Source: Diatrype stigma
Lineage: Eukaryota; Ascomycota; Sordariomycetes; Xylariales; Diatrypaceae
Direction of reading: 5' to 3'
DNA length: 64,000 nucleotides
Assembly: GCA_022225965.2 (NCBI GenBank)
Contig: JAKJXP020000144.1
Span: 28,848-92,847, forward strand
Each line of letters opens with the position of its first letter. Position 1 is the stretch's first letter. The notes under the pieces are model-generated. The model worked only from the letters and a program-made list of their open reading frames with translations. It made no database searches and was not told where the DNA came from. Both the position numbers and the translations under genes were made by a program. This document shows positions 47,367 to 59,507 of the stretch, piece after piece.

Positions 47367-48615
47367 GGTAGTCGTGGTTGGTGGGTGTTGGTGGGTGGAT
47401 GTGTTGTGATGAACCTCGTTCGATTCGTGTCAAGTTCGGTTGGAGGATGAGGTGAGGTGAGGGTCGAGTGAATGTTGGTCTCCTATATCAGGAGCTTCGC
47501 GTGTTGATGGGGCGACGAGAAAGATGCTGCTGCTGCTATCATTCGGGGCTGTCGCAAGATCGGCTTCAGGAAGGGAAGCCAGCCAGGTACTTTAGGACGA
47601 ACGGGGCCAATTAGTCGTGTGGCCGTTTATCGACTACTCTTTGGCCTGTGTTCTGTATGAGTAAAGTAAATAGGTCGGGTCGTATCATGAATGTTATCAT
47701 GAAGATTACCAGAGACGACCAACCCAGCAGGAATGGGAGGAATGGGACAGGTCAAACGAGGCTGAAAATTGTCGAGAGACACGAAAGAAAACAATCAACA
47801 ATTGCAGCCTCCTCAAAACCTTACCCAAGCGTACCTCGCACCAAGTACCTCCCTTGGTAGCTTATCGAGTTAGGTACCTACAGAAGGGCAGTGCGCTAAC
47901 TCCTGCTAGCCTAGCCTGCTAGAGCCATCAGGCCTGCCCTATTGGTTCCAGCCTGCGGTACTTCTGATATAGTGGAGCAGAGTTCTTTGTGATGTACTCT
48001 CTGCACGAGCCACCCATGAGCCTAAACAACCTTCCCCAAAGCCTAGGTACCTTTTCGTGTCATTTATAGCAGCAGACACAGGCGTCATCAGATCAGGGGT
48101 GGTGGAATGGAGGAGGAACTGAGGGGCCAGATATCATCTATCATTCCAGACTGCTTGAACACCCCATTCTTCCTCCTCATTTTAACTCTTATGCATAATC
48201 ACCTAGACTACATAGCTCAAGAATCTTGTCGACGTACTTAATCTACAGAACGAGCTGACCTCATAGCATCGAGAATTTCATCAACCTTTACCAGTTACTA
48301 CCTGAAGCAATAAAATCAAATGGAACCTAAGGCAAAACAGCACGCCTACAACTAACGCAATGCACCGAATCATATGTATAGCTCAGGTATTGCAGCAGAT
48401 ATAGAGAGACTGCCACCCTATCTTTTTTTCTTTTCCTTTTCCTTTCCTTTCTTCCCCTTTTGGGATCTCTATGATATATAGCTCCAGTAGCCAGTCATCT
48501 ATCTAGGAATCTAGTCAAGGAGATCGACCTGTGCCTAACTACTTCATCCTGTAGTTAGCGGCCGTTTTCATCTACCTCGATCTCTCCGCCTTAGTTCTTC
48601 CGTTTAGGTATCATC
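47367..48615. other. Intergenic, NIC96 promoter and FGGY 3' flank
   Basis: No gene supported. A C/T-rich run at 48421-48462 (CTTTTCCTTTTCC type) and a short CTG run at 47527-47537 are the only patterned sequences. Confidence 0.6.
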
Positions 48616-50626
48616 TCATCGTGTAGCCAGCTTAGTCCATCCCTGAGTCGCCTCGTCGACCTTCTTCCGGTACTCCTGCTGAGTGCGGCACTGCTCCAGG
48701 AACACCTCGTACTTGGCATCGAGCAGCCGCTTCTCAGCAGCGTCGGCGCCGGGCTTGACGAGGCGGCCCGGCTTGCTCATCCGGTCCATGATGCTCCAGA
48801 GGTGCTCCGTCTTGCCCTCGCTGTCGGCGCTGGCCGCCTTGGCGCCGAGCATGGCCGCGCCATGCACCACGGCGGCGTGCACGTACCGGGGGATCAGCAC
48901 CGGCATGTCGCACGTGGTCGCGATCAGGTCCATGAGCATGTCGTTCTGGCACTGGCTCCCCGACATGAAGATCGTGGCGATAATGTGGCCGGCCTTGTTC
49001 ATCTCCTCGATGATCTGTCTCGTCTGCAGCGCGATGAACTCCATGGTGGCGTAGTACCATAGCGCGAGGCCGTCGACGCTAGAGTCGGGGCTGAGGCCAA
49101 TGGCTGCACCCTTCATGTTGGGATCCGCTACGGGCGATCGGTTGCCCCAATAGTCGCCGTAGAAAAAGAAATGTCGGCCGAGATACGATACGCTGGGCAC
49201 TTCCTTCTTCTCCGCTAACTCTCGAAGGTGAATGTTCAGGTATTCGTACATGTTCTTGTCCATGGCCTCAGCCAGCGGGAGAACCTCCTTGTAGGCCGGG
49301 TGCGTTTCGAGGACATGCCGCAGCAGCTCGCCCGTGGCTGACTGACCGCCTTCTGCTAGCCAGAAATCAGGGAGGAGTACGTCTCGGTACGGACCCCAGA
49401 CACCCGGAACGAAGACGGGCTTCTCGGACATGGCGAGATGGCAGGTCGACGTGCCGGCAACAGCCGCGAGTCGCGTGAAAGCTTGTGCCATATCGTTCTG
49501 CGCGTGGGTGTGGTCCGGAGCACCGTGTTCGGGATCGACCTTAGCGCCGACGGTGCCGATCCAGCCAGCGTAAGCATCGATGACACCACTACCAACCGCG
49601 ATACCTTGGGGCAAGCCCAGCTGCATTGCAGCCTTCTCCGATAGGGTGCCGACAAACTCTCCGGCACTCAGGTACTTGCCGTTCTGCGCGTAGTGGGATC
49701 AGTTACCAATGCACTTAAGATGGCCAAACAAACAAGACAGGGAAAACGGGGCATGGCTTACAATTCCATTGACTCCTCCCATGCGCCGGAAGTTGTCCTT
49801 GGCCAGGTCGCCCAGACCAATCTCCTCGAAGAAATCCTCTTGCCAACCCTTGGTACTGCCGTCGACACCAATAGGGACGTAGCCCTGCTTGCAGACGGTA
49901 CTGCAGAAGCTTCTCGTGTCGCTTCCGGTAGCCAGGTGCGTCAGCGCATCGCCAAGATCGTAGAACTTGCAGCGATCGAACAGCTCCTTGGGCATGTTGT
50001 TCTTCAGCCAGAGGGCTTTGGGGATCTCCATCTCGATGCTCATCTTTCCGCCAACATAGCGGAGGAGGTTGTGGCCGGTTGCATTGACTTTCTCGGTCTC
50101 TTCGACGGGGCGGTGGTCCAGCCATAGTATGACATTGCGGTCATTGCCGTCGTTCTCGAAGTCGGGCCCGGTCACTGGGATAGGCTCGTCCGTGTCTTCC
50201 GAGAATACAGATAGCGAACAGGTCGCATCGAAGCCGATTCCCTTGATCAGGGCGGTGTTGATACCCGATTGGTTGACGACACGCTGCACACAATGGCATA
50301 TGCAGTGCCAGATGTCGGTGGTGGATTGTTCCTAGTATGCCAGAAGCCCTGTCAGTAAGATAAACCTTATCTGGTCTTGAAACTTGATTCTTGTTTCCCC
50401 GTCATTTGGGGCGGCTTGTTTGCAGCCAGACTGGTGGGCTGAACTAAAGAAGGACTGTTTTGGTACTTACATAGTATCCAGCCTGGGGTTGCCAGAGCTT
50501 GATGGCTTCGGAGGCAAGGGCTTTGATGTCGCCGGTTGAATCTATCAGACAGGCGCGAGCAGAGCCGGTACCCACGTCGATACCTATGAAGTGGTCCTTC
50601 TTCACGTCAATTGGGTTTTCCTCCAT
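48616..50626 (-). CDS. FGGY-family carbohydrate kinase (YDR109C/FGGY D-ribulokinase-like)
   Basis: Exons 50471-50626, 49762-50331 and 48616-49683 give 597 residues; donors GTAAGT/GTAAGC and acceptors TAG/CAG, all phase 0. The N-terminal phosphate-binding motif is GIDVGTGSARACLID, as in FGGY kinases of the ribulokinase/FGGY branch; EQSTTDIW, then ILWLDHRPVEETEKVN and the substrate-domain segment KALWLKNNMP follow. The C-terminal half shows GVIDAYAGWIGTVGA, AGTSTCHLAMSEKP, EGGQSATGELLRHV and the ATP-side IFMSGSQCQNDMLMDLIA. Role by family: ATP-dependent phosphorylation of a ketose such as D-ribulose in the cytosol, possibly a metabolite-repair enzyme. The exact sugar is inferred from the subfamily look and is not certain. 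An 8-bp repeat lies just upstream of the start. Confidence 0.93.
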
Positions 50627-53490
50627 GGTTGGAGGGATTGGTGAGGATGATTTTCTTCAAATGAGTGTGAGTGTATCTAGGGGGGTGCGATGGATAGATG
50701 GAAGAGAAGGGTGCAATTGGTAGGAAGGCGTGTGTAAGTGTGTAAGTGTGTAAGTGTGTAAGTGTGTAAGTGTGTAGGTGTGTAGGTGTGTAGGTGTGCT
50801 GTGCGTGTATGCGTGCGTGTGTTGCGCATGTGCTTGTGGTTGTGCTTCTTATTATGCTTGGGTAGCGGCACTATTAGTCCGTCGAGGACAAACTCAGCAA
50901 GACATACGTTATTTTCAATTACGATAAGATTCCTTGGACTGGAGTAGGGAATGTGGTCAGCATGAGGTTACCAAGCGGAATGAATGGGGGGACAAAAGCT
51001 TTGACCGAAACCTGAAAGCACCCCCAGAGCCACCTGCAGCACAGTGAGGAAAAGCGAGGCAAAGCCACGACGCAAGACGAGAAGGATAGGCAGGCTGATG
51101 CGCGGTGATCGGACCATCTGATTCACTCACTCCATGTTCGATGAAACTGCGGCGAGCGCACAACAAAAAGCAGCCACTATCGTAAGCGAGCGTGAGACCA
51201 CCGGAGGTAAAGCTGCCCTGCCGTCCAATGGGAGGATGCGCTCAGGGTCGACCCTGGGTGTGTGATACGTGATACAGCGACGTCAGTCGGGATTGTTGAG
51301 GGCCCCTTAATCTCAGCTACTTAGTATCCTTCAAGGTTCACGCCAGGTTGAGGCTAATATTACCAAGCAAGCAAGCAACAAGCCTGGAGAAGAAGAATGG
51401 GGTTTCAGACGGTGGAAAGTTCGGTGAACGCGGCAGCGGCAGCGGCAACGGTAACAGCACAGCAGAGCACAGCACAGCACAACACAGTAGGTACAGTATA
51501 AATGTTGAAGGAAGATGGAGAACAGGCCTTTTCCCTCTTTTCTCCTTATTTATTACATGGTGACCCCGAGAGCTAGTCAACCCTAACGATGGATTGGAGC
51601 TTTCAAAGGAAGCATGTAGCTACCCATGCTTGTCCATGATCACCAATGAATAGACGGGGGGCCGAGGGGCCGGAAGGGGGGGTAGAAGGGGGAAATGTCG
51701 TCACCCCACGCCAGTTCTCCATAGTTGTAGTGGGGTAGGAATGCCAACAGTGGGGTTTGGCACCACTTGATCTACCTGACGTAAAATACATGATGTACAT
51801 ATATGTAGTAGTGGTTATAGTAGGTCACAGCGCACGACATGGTAGTTACCCAGGTACTGTTAAACGACAAGTTGCCTTATCAGTAGCGCCTCCAGCTCTC
51901 CGGTTCCCTCGTTGCGTTGTAGGATTTGGTTTATTAATGCAACACTGCTAAACCCAGGATAAAAAATTTGAAATATCGAACTTGCGAGTCAGCGAGTATT
52001 ATGGACTTGGAGCTCTTCCATCCTAGCCTAGGAACATACATACATACATACACCATACACTACATACGCAGTAGTTGCAGAAGCTCACCCCGCGGCTGGA
52101 GCAAGCTTCCTGGGCTTCCAGGCCTCCCCCGGCCTCCCTATGAGCCAAAGGAGGGGTGGGTGGGGTATCAGTATAGGGTGATAGGTTGTTCGAATTGCTT
52201 CTTTCCTTTCGGAACACCCACTTGACCGCCGAAATATTGCATCGTGAGGTTCCAAAGGTTTTTTTCTTCTTCCTCCTCCTTACCTATCTTACGCTCAACT
52301 TCCGAGTTTGGCCTGAGTCGTGCATGTCCTGACTCGCTAAGGATTAAGTAAAGCAAAGAGAGAAGACACACCATATGGGATTGCGCCAAAATAGGGTCTA
52401 ACCCCTACATAGGGCTGATAGACAGGCAGCAGGAGCTCGGGCTATAGAGCTACTGTAGGTAAACGTTATAGGGGCCACTGGGGGTTCGGCTAGAGTTTCC
52501 TTCTCTTTCGTTCAATGGTTGAATGGCAAGGCAAGAAAAAGTTTTCATGTCCAGCCCGTCACGCCCCTATTATGTACGCAGGTTTCCTTGGCCTTCTAGC
52601 CACCTGCATAGTATTAGTCCACCCGCCCAGCCGTTTTCGCTAGGGCGTGGCAACCTTCACGATGATCCATTCTTCTCTATCCGCCGTGTCCGTCTGTCTG
52701 GGAAGGGCCATTCATCTGCAGCAAAGTCGCAGGCGTCCGACCTCGCACTTGTATACCAGCGCCACCATTACATACATAGGTAGTATGTAAGAATTTTGTC
52801 GTCTGTTGTATACCCCCGTCTCGAGGGCCGTGTCCCAATACATTCGAATGCGTATATGCACACACTTGCCATGACCCCATTTTTGCACAGATGTCGGTGA
52901 GCTATGTATGTATTGTGATGTATGTGATCTTAAGTGCTGAAGATGCTTAACATCATACTATGGGGAAATCTTCACATGGAAATACCAATAGCTCGGTCAG
53001 CTATATATCTGTGGATAGACCGACAGAATAGACAGTTCGAGACAGAAGATAGAAGAAGCTCCCAGCTTCCGTTCATACCTACTGACTAATCTGCAATGAC
53101 AAGAGCGAATATACATCATACCCAAGTATGCTATCGCAACATAAAGCTCAGAATATTATAGTAGCGCAGTCAGCCCAATAACATAAGCCATCGTCATCAT
53201 CTTCATCATCATGGTTAATACTAGCCAGCTAGCCAAGCAATCCTCCCGCAGGCCGGTTCCATTTTTTCTCTTGGTCCTCTCTCGGTCTCCAACTCTATAA
53301 CACACACACCGCATGCATCTGCTGCGAGGCTATCCTAAACCCCGGTGCCCCGTTCGTGCCAGCTCGCCGGTGATCGTCGGCCCTCATTACTATATCTGTA
53401 GCTACTGTATGTATGTGACTGCTTATACACAGCTCTGCTACTGCTACTGTACGTAGTATGTCGGGTAGGTAGAGCAAGGTATTTTGTTGG
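50627..53490. other. Intergenic 2.9 kb, no gene seen
   Basis: The FGGY promoter and 3' flank of the four-exon gene at 53.5-56.5 kb. Apart from the octamer array there is a GCAGCGGCAGCGGCAACGG run with AGCACAGCACAGCAC at about 51431-51483, a CATA run at about 52028-52049, and TCATCATC at about 53191-53214. No coding region is convincing. Confidence 0.6.
50731..50798 (+). repeat. 8-bp tandem repeat (TGTGTAAG/TGTGTAGG), about eight units
   Basis: Five units of TGTGTAAG pass into three of TGTGTAGG, then degenerate GTGC/GCGT sequence. It begins about 105 bp upstream of the FGGY kinase start, so it is likely in the promoter or leader of that gene. Confidence 0.9.
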
Positions 53491-56479
53491 CTACTCGCTT
53501 CCGCTATACTGCTGCCGTTGGTGGTCATCGACGAGGATCACCACGGTCAACGTCGCCGCGTATGCTTCCCGGATCGCGCATGCCATGCTGTCTCTGCATT
53601 AGCCTTCTTCTCTTCTTCTCTTGCCCGCCAGTAGATGATAGAATATTGTAAGGGTGTAAACCACAGCAGCCCATTTTGGCTCCGTGCATGCTACCCCACT
53701 AGCAGTCTAGCACCACGATGTGTCCATGCCCACGTATCATACAGGCTGACAGGCACTTGTCACACACCACGCACTCGCAAGCACGCGCGAGCAAAAAGGA
53801 TGCCATATGCACCCACGAGGAACTCAACAACAAGCCGGCCGCTCCCTTGCTCGCTTAGAAGGTAAAGGAAGAACGAGAGAAAAGGAATAAACTCACCAAG
53901 TCCTGCGAACATCCGCCACCACGGCGCTCAGCCCCCAGTGCGCGCACCACGCCCTAGCCAGGACCTCGTTATCGCTGACGCCGTACGCCTCGACGACGAG
54001 CACGCGCTCCGCATCCTCGCCGTCGGTCCCGATCCCGTCGTCCCCGAGGCCGTTCCGAGTCTGCTTGCTGCTCTTCGGCACGCCCCCGGTGAGGTTCTGG
54101 TATTTCTTGCCGCCGCCCCGGGCTCCCGAACCCGAACCCGAGCCGCCGGAGCCCGAGGCCGAGCCCGGCGGCTCGACGATGCTGGCCCCGGGCTTCCCCC
54201 AGTTGCGCACCCGGACGACCTCGTCGGCGCGGACGGCCGTGTACGCGTAGTCGAAGAAGAGGGGGTGGGGCCCGTCGGAGCACGGCCAGGCGCACACGAA
54301 CGAGACGTCGTACTGGAGGTTGAGGGGCCACGAGGCGCCGTCGATGGCGAACAGGATCGAGGCGTCAAACACCTTGGGAGGCCCCCCGCCTGTCCCTCCT
54401 GCCCCTGCGCCTGGCGGCGGCAATGGCTCGTTGCTATTATTGGGATTGTTGCTGTTGTTAGTATTAGGATTATTACTGTAACTGTTGTTGTTGTGGGTGA
54501 TATTGGTAGCCATCTTGGCGTCGGTCAGGTTGATCTGCTCAATGCGGATCGTGTCGGCGGCGCCGCCGCGGCCGCGGTCCCAGTCGTCCGGGTCGGGCGC
54601 GCCCGGCAGCAGGACGTACTCCTTGACGGGGTAGACCTCGGCGGGCGGGCCGAGGGGGTCGGAGCGCTCGCTCATCGAGGCGACGTCTTCGGGCGTGATG
54701 AGCAGCCGCGGCTTCCGCGCGCGGATGCGCGCGATCTGCGAGCGGCCCAGGTCGAACGTCGGCAGGGCCGGCCCCACCCAGCCCGCTACCTCGCGGCACG
54801 TCGGAGCGAGCACCTTGCCCACGATGCACGAGGACGTCCAGTAGGTGTAGCTGTTGCGGTGCTGGAAGCCGCAGTGCGGCTGCAGGTGCGTCAGCAGCGC
54901 GAGGTCGTCCGTGGCCCGGTCCGGGTCGATATCGATTAGGGCGTTCATCATGAGGAAGGGGAATGTCGGCTACAATGCGCTTGGTCAGTAGGTTGCAAAT
55001 AGCTTTATCATACGCGACAAGGAGGGCAAGGCGGATGGGGAAGAAGTGCGGGGAGAGGGAAAGGGGAAGGGGTTGCTTACCCCTGGAAGAACCAGCCCGC
55101 TAAAGAAGGCCATGGCGTGCGAGCTAACCGTGACCGAAGAGCCCTCGGCGTCCCGGCGCCGGAGCGCGTCCAGCGTCGCGTCGAGGTTCGGCCACTTCAT
55201 CAATTTCGCGAAGCGCTTGAGCACCTTGGTCTGGCGTTTGCGCAGTTTGAACTTGAGGCGGACCTGGTCCGGCGTGGGGCCCCACTCCTCGATGCGGATG
55301 TTGTGGCGCCATCGCCGGGCGAGCGCGAGGTTCCACTGGATCCGGGGCGGGATCAGGCCGACCAGGCGCTCCTTGGCCCACTCGTCGTGGATGCGCGAGT
55401 TGATGCGCAGGTCGAGCTCCAGGCTGAGGAGCAGCTGGTAGAAGAACTTGAAGTACTGCCCGTGGCTCTCCCTGCTGCCACCCCCCGTGTCGTAGATGAA
55501 CTTGGTGATGACCTGGTTCCGCGGGTTCGTGAAGTCGATCCAGTCCTCGCTCGACAGCGCCGTGACCAGGTCCATGATCTGCCTCTCCATCGACTTGTGC
55601 GGGTTGAAGACCTTGTCGGGGTCCTTGAGGAACCGCTTGTAGAGCCGGTACTTCTGATCCTCGTCGTCCTCCCTCAGCCCCGCTTCCAGCTCCTTGAGAC
55701 GCTCGAAGATGTGCACGAGGGTGACGTCCCTCATACCCGTCCCCAGATCCCGTAGAGGTATCGACGCCGGAATCGCGCTGGACAAGCCGACCCACCGGTT
55801 CAGAGAGATGGTGCCTGGCCGGCGCCCAAAGCCAAACGCCATGCTCGGCTGCTCGAGCGTCTCCCAGGGATACACCGGCGAGCTCGAGCCCTGCATACGC
55901 AGGGTCATGAGCTGCGTCATCGCGTAGTGCAAATCGGCAGCGTCGTCATCGTCGCCGTAGTCGCCTGTGGTGGTAGAGTACAGGCCGTAGTACTGATCGG
56001 AAGCGTGGGGTATGGGCCGCTTGTGGCCCTTGAAATGCGGCACGCCCCGCGAGATGAGCCCCACCGCATGGTCGAGCGTGAGCTCCTCCTCGCTCGACAC
56101 GCCCGACGGCGGCCACTCGGTCAAGGGCGCCTGCTCGTAGAACCCGCCGCCGCCACCGAACTCTTCCCTGTCCTTTCCCTTGGACCCACGGGGATCCGGC
56201 CGTCTCGGCCGACGCCGGGCACCGCTTATCTGGGCCAAATCAGGCTTAGGCCATCGTAGAGGGAGCGAGTCATCACGTTCGCCGTCCCGAAAGGAAGATT
56301 GCTTCTGCTGTAGGTAGGGGCGATGGTATCCATACACACGTGTAAGCGTCCATCACTAGTAGTAAGTAGGCATGTGGTTAAATGGGGATGGAGCTTACCA
56401 GCTTGCCATTTCGTTGGGCATCGCTGCGCCTGCGGAATAACCCACTCAAGATACTCCTTTTCTTCCTTGGCTCATCCAT
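53491..56479 (-). CDS. Four-exon protein of unknown function
   Basis: Exons 56399-56479, 55081-56307, 53897-54969 and 53491-53587 give 825 residues. Exon 1 encodes MDEPRKKRSILSGLFRRR; its donor GTAAGC joins to a CAGCAG tandem acceptor. Exon 3 reads to a stop only by running into a perfect GTGAGT donor; splicing to 53587 instead gives a hydrophobic Cys-containing end (DVRRTCMACAIREAYAATL then VVILVD) in phase, so I include it. Middle parts: a basic Pro/Arg stretch, an acidic GDDDDAAD, a conserved-looking helical block (LVHIFERLKELEAGL, DLVTALSSEDWIDFTNPRNQ), then LRKRQTKVLKRFAKLMKWP. Exon 3 has an Asn-rich tract (about 590-615) and a Gly/Ser spacer (about 705-727) inside an otherwise folded-looking region (TYWTSSCIVGKVLAPTCREV). 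I do not recognise a named domain and propose no function. Confidence 0.82.
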
Positions 56480-58186
56480 CTAAACAAAAGAACATCAAAC
56501 TGCACTTAGGTAATCAAGTAGGTCCAGGGGGCGATATTCAAGCGATCGGCGTAAGCTTCAGGTTGTATTTATGATTTTTATTCTGAAACAAAAAAGAGGA
56601 CAGCCGCGGCACTGCTGCTGCTGCTGCTGCTGCTGCTGCTATTGTTGTTGCGGGTGTCTTCTAATGCCCGGATCCGAAGGTTCTTAAGACTGAGGCGGAG
56701 CTATACGCGCGTCAGAGATGCACACAATGGTGGCGGCGCATTGAATGCGGGCAATTTGGCATTTTCTGGAGGTGCCGCCGCTGCTGCCATGTGTTGTCTC
56801 GGGCAGCAGAAGTGAGTGATGAACTGGATTGCTTGGTTGATTGATTGATTGATTGATTGATCGATCGATGGATCCCCTTCCTGAACGTCGGGTGCCTGTT
56901 ATGCAGGCACAGTGGTTCAGCCGGAGGATCGGTTTATGTATTTGAGTGGTTTGATTGCTTGAACGAAGTATGATTATAGCGGTTATTATTCGTTTTCGCG
57001 TTGAATCAGATGTTAAAAGGATGGAATGGGTGGATGATTCAATTCCCGATGGATTGATGGTATTTGATTTGATTTGATGCGGATTCATTCGTGACAGGCA
57101 GCCCGACTGTGTGACACCTCATTGAAGACCTACCTACCTAGGAGGTACTTACTTACACAGTTACTAAGTAGCTACTGATTACCCCGAAAATGCAACCTTG
57201 GGAGAGACAGGGGAGCTGCATGAGGCACGAGTACTACAACCACAGGATGTAGGTAGGACGTAGGTACACTCACGCACATATGCTTCCTGTGCAGCCTGGG
57301 GTCTAGACAGCCTGGGGTGTCAACAGCTAGGCCTCTTGGGTATTACTTACATGCAGGCGTGAGGACCTCGGATCTCGACGATTATCGAGTCTCCCCAAGT
57401 CTCGGCGGTGTGAGTGGCCGATTGACTCGCTGATTGACAGTCTTGGTGCAACGATCTTGGTGGGTGTTTGCGTGGCGGGTGGTTTGCAACTAAACCAATC
57501 CTAGTCGAGCTGCCGAACAAATCCCCAGGCGGTCTACTTAGGGCCTTAGTTATAGGCTATAGCGTCGTATTATTTGTTTCTCATGATGAGTCCTAGGTAT
57601 CCCGTTTGTTTCACAGAATCGTTACACAACTTCAGCTTTTCACGTCGTTCGACATGCCGAATACTGACATATGATTGCATGGTCAGACAGAGGGACGTTT
57701 GCTTATCAGTACCTACCTATCTACCTATCGTATTACAGTCAGAGCGTCAAGTTGATATGTGGTGTAGTTGAGAAGGAACCCATTCGTTGTGAGGTATGAA
57801 GTAGTGATCGAAGACCAGCTACCAACAAATGCCTGCTGCATGTTTTCTTTTCATCCAATTGTATCCTTAGGTATTAAAGGTTTTGGTTTCAGTGTATCAG
57901 TGTGTGTCTTCGGTCGCCATCATCAGTTATAAACTTATAGGTAGGTATGTCCAGTACCTCCAGCTACCGACATAATAGGTAGGTCGGGTAAGTATCTGCC
58001 AGTGGTATGGCGGGGTGGAGACACTTGGCCAGCAGCCGGCAGAAGGCGGCTCCCGGCCCGGATGATAAGCACCTGTGTGCTGCACTCCGACCTCCGACCT
58101 GGACACCTATCGATTGATTAACCACTTAACGGACGAGGGAGGACGTGGCACAAGCACTTCTTTCTTCCCGTCTCCTTCAGCACACC
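56480..58186. other. Intergenic with CTG and GATT microsatellites
   Basis: A (CTG)9-10 run lies at 56612-56640, followed by TTG units, and a (GATT)n/(GATC)n run at about 56832-56868. AT-rich DNA with ATTTGATTTGATTTGATG at about 57061-57078. No gene is supported. Confidence 0.65.
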
Positions 58187-59507
58187 ATGGCATCAAGGTA
58201 TGTAACGTCCGGTCTGTTCGCATTCCCCATCCCCGTCTTTCCAGCATCAGAATCACATATATTCATACATGTATGTTTCGTGCGATTCGTTCCAGTTGTA
58301 GTGCTAGCAGCTCTGCTCACTGCGCGCGCTCTCCCTACACGTGGGCTGCGCAACCTGTGGCGAGACAAGCGGTAGTCCCGTCTATTTGATCTACCTTCTG
58401 TCTGGCCTCATATGTTCGTCTCGCAAAACAAAGACAGAAGCACATCATGAACAGCCATGTGGATCTCTCTCTCTCTCCCTTCAACACACCCACACACGTA
58501 TGTATGTACGTAATAGCTAACCGACTGTATCTCTTCGGCCCTTCCCGCGCAGGTTCAACAACCCGGCGCTCCACCAGCGCGATTCGCGGAGCGCCCTGTT
58601 CGAAGGGTACAACGGCGGCAGCAGCGGCGGCGGCAACGACGCGAAATCGAGGCGGCAGTACAGCGCGAGTCCGAACTCCCTCGGCGGCGGGTACGGGTAC
58701 GGCGGGTACCCGGGTAGCAGCAATAATGGCACGCCCGTGGGCGGGAGCGGCGGCCATCTAGGCGTGGAGAGCAGGACCTACAGGCCGGCGACGCCGAATA
58801 AGAAGTACGAATGCTGCGAAATTGCCTACATACACATTTGCCCAAATTACCTACTACCTCGTGAAACGACGAGACACGCCTGGATGACACGTCATGCCAC
58901 TGAGTAAAGGCTAATGCGGAGTGCGCGCTGCAGGGGCCAGTATAGCGATGCGGTGCTGAACGAGCTCGAGAGCCAGAACGACCAGCACGTTGAGGGCATC
59001 CTGGGCAAGGTCAAGATCCTGAAGGAGGTGAGTAAGAGAAAAGAGGCTGTGTTTCTGTTCCTTTGCGCGCGCGCACACACACCCGATATTGCGCTTTCCG
59101 AAGCATCCCTTTTATCCTTCCTGGGAGGTAATCAGGCCCGTGCCGTGGGGCAGGGGGTTACTGTTGCGTCACAGAACTCGTCGCAGACAGCTTCAAGGAA
59201 CGAGAGACGAGCAAGCAAGCAAACAAGCAAGCAAACGCTGCTGACACGGAAGAACCTGGCTCACTAACCCTGTGCTTGTTCTTTTTCGCACCGCCGTAAG
59301 ATGACGACCGCGATCGGCGACGAGATCCGCGACTCCTCCGCCTTCGCCGAGAAGATGAACGACTCCTTCGACTCGACCCGTCTGCGCCTGCGCGGCACCA
59401 TGAACCGCATGCTCGTCATGGCGGAGCGGACCGGCGTCGGCTGGAAGGTCTGGCTCGGCTTCTTCGCCGCTGTCGTACTGATATTCCTCTACGTCTGGTT
59501 GTTCTAA
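58187..59507 (+). CDS. BET1: BET1-type Qc-SNARE, ER-Golgi transport
   Basis: Exons 58187-58197, 58553-58804, 58934-59027 and 59301-59507 give 187 residues. The first coding exon is only 11 bp (MAS plus two bases of Arg) before a GTATGT donor; the next begins FNNPALHQRDSRSALFEGY after CGCAG. A Gly/Ser-rich linker precedes the SNARE helix at about residues 93-160 (LNELESQNDQHVEGILGKVK, AIGDEIRDSSAFAEKMNDSF, RLRGTMNRMLVMAERTG), and a single C-terminal membrane helix (VWLGFFAAVVLIFLYVWLF) ends the protein. Role: tail-anchored SNARE in fusion of COPII vesicles with the cis-Golgi, pairing with Sed5, Bos1 and Sec22. Sft1 is the main alternative, as its sequence family is close. All junctions keep frame. 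Confidence 0.92.

Noticed and set aside
53938..54939. 333-codon plus-strand ORF
   Set aside because: Antisense to exon 3 of the unknown four-exon gene in GC-rich DNA; Arg/Val/Ala-rich composition without protein-like pattern.
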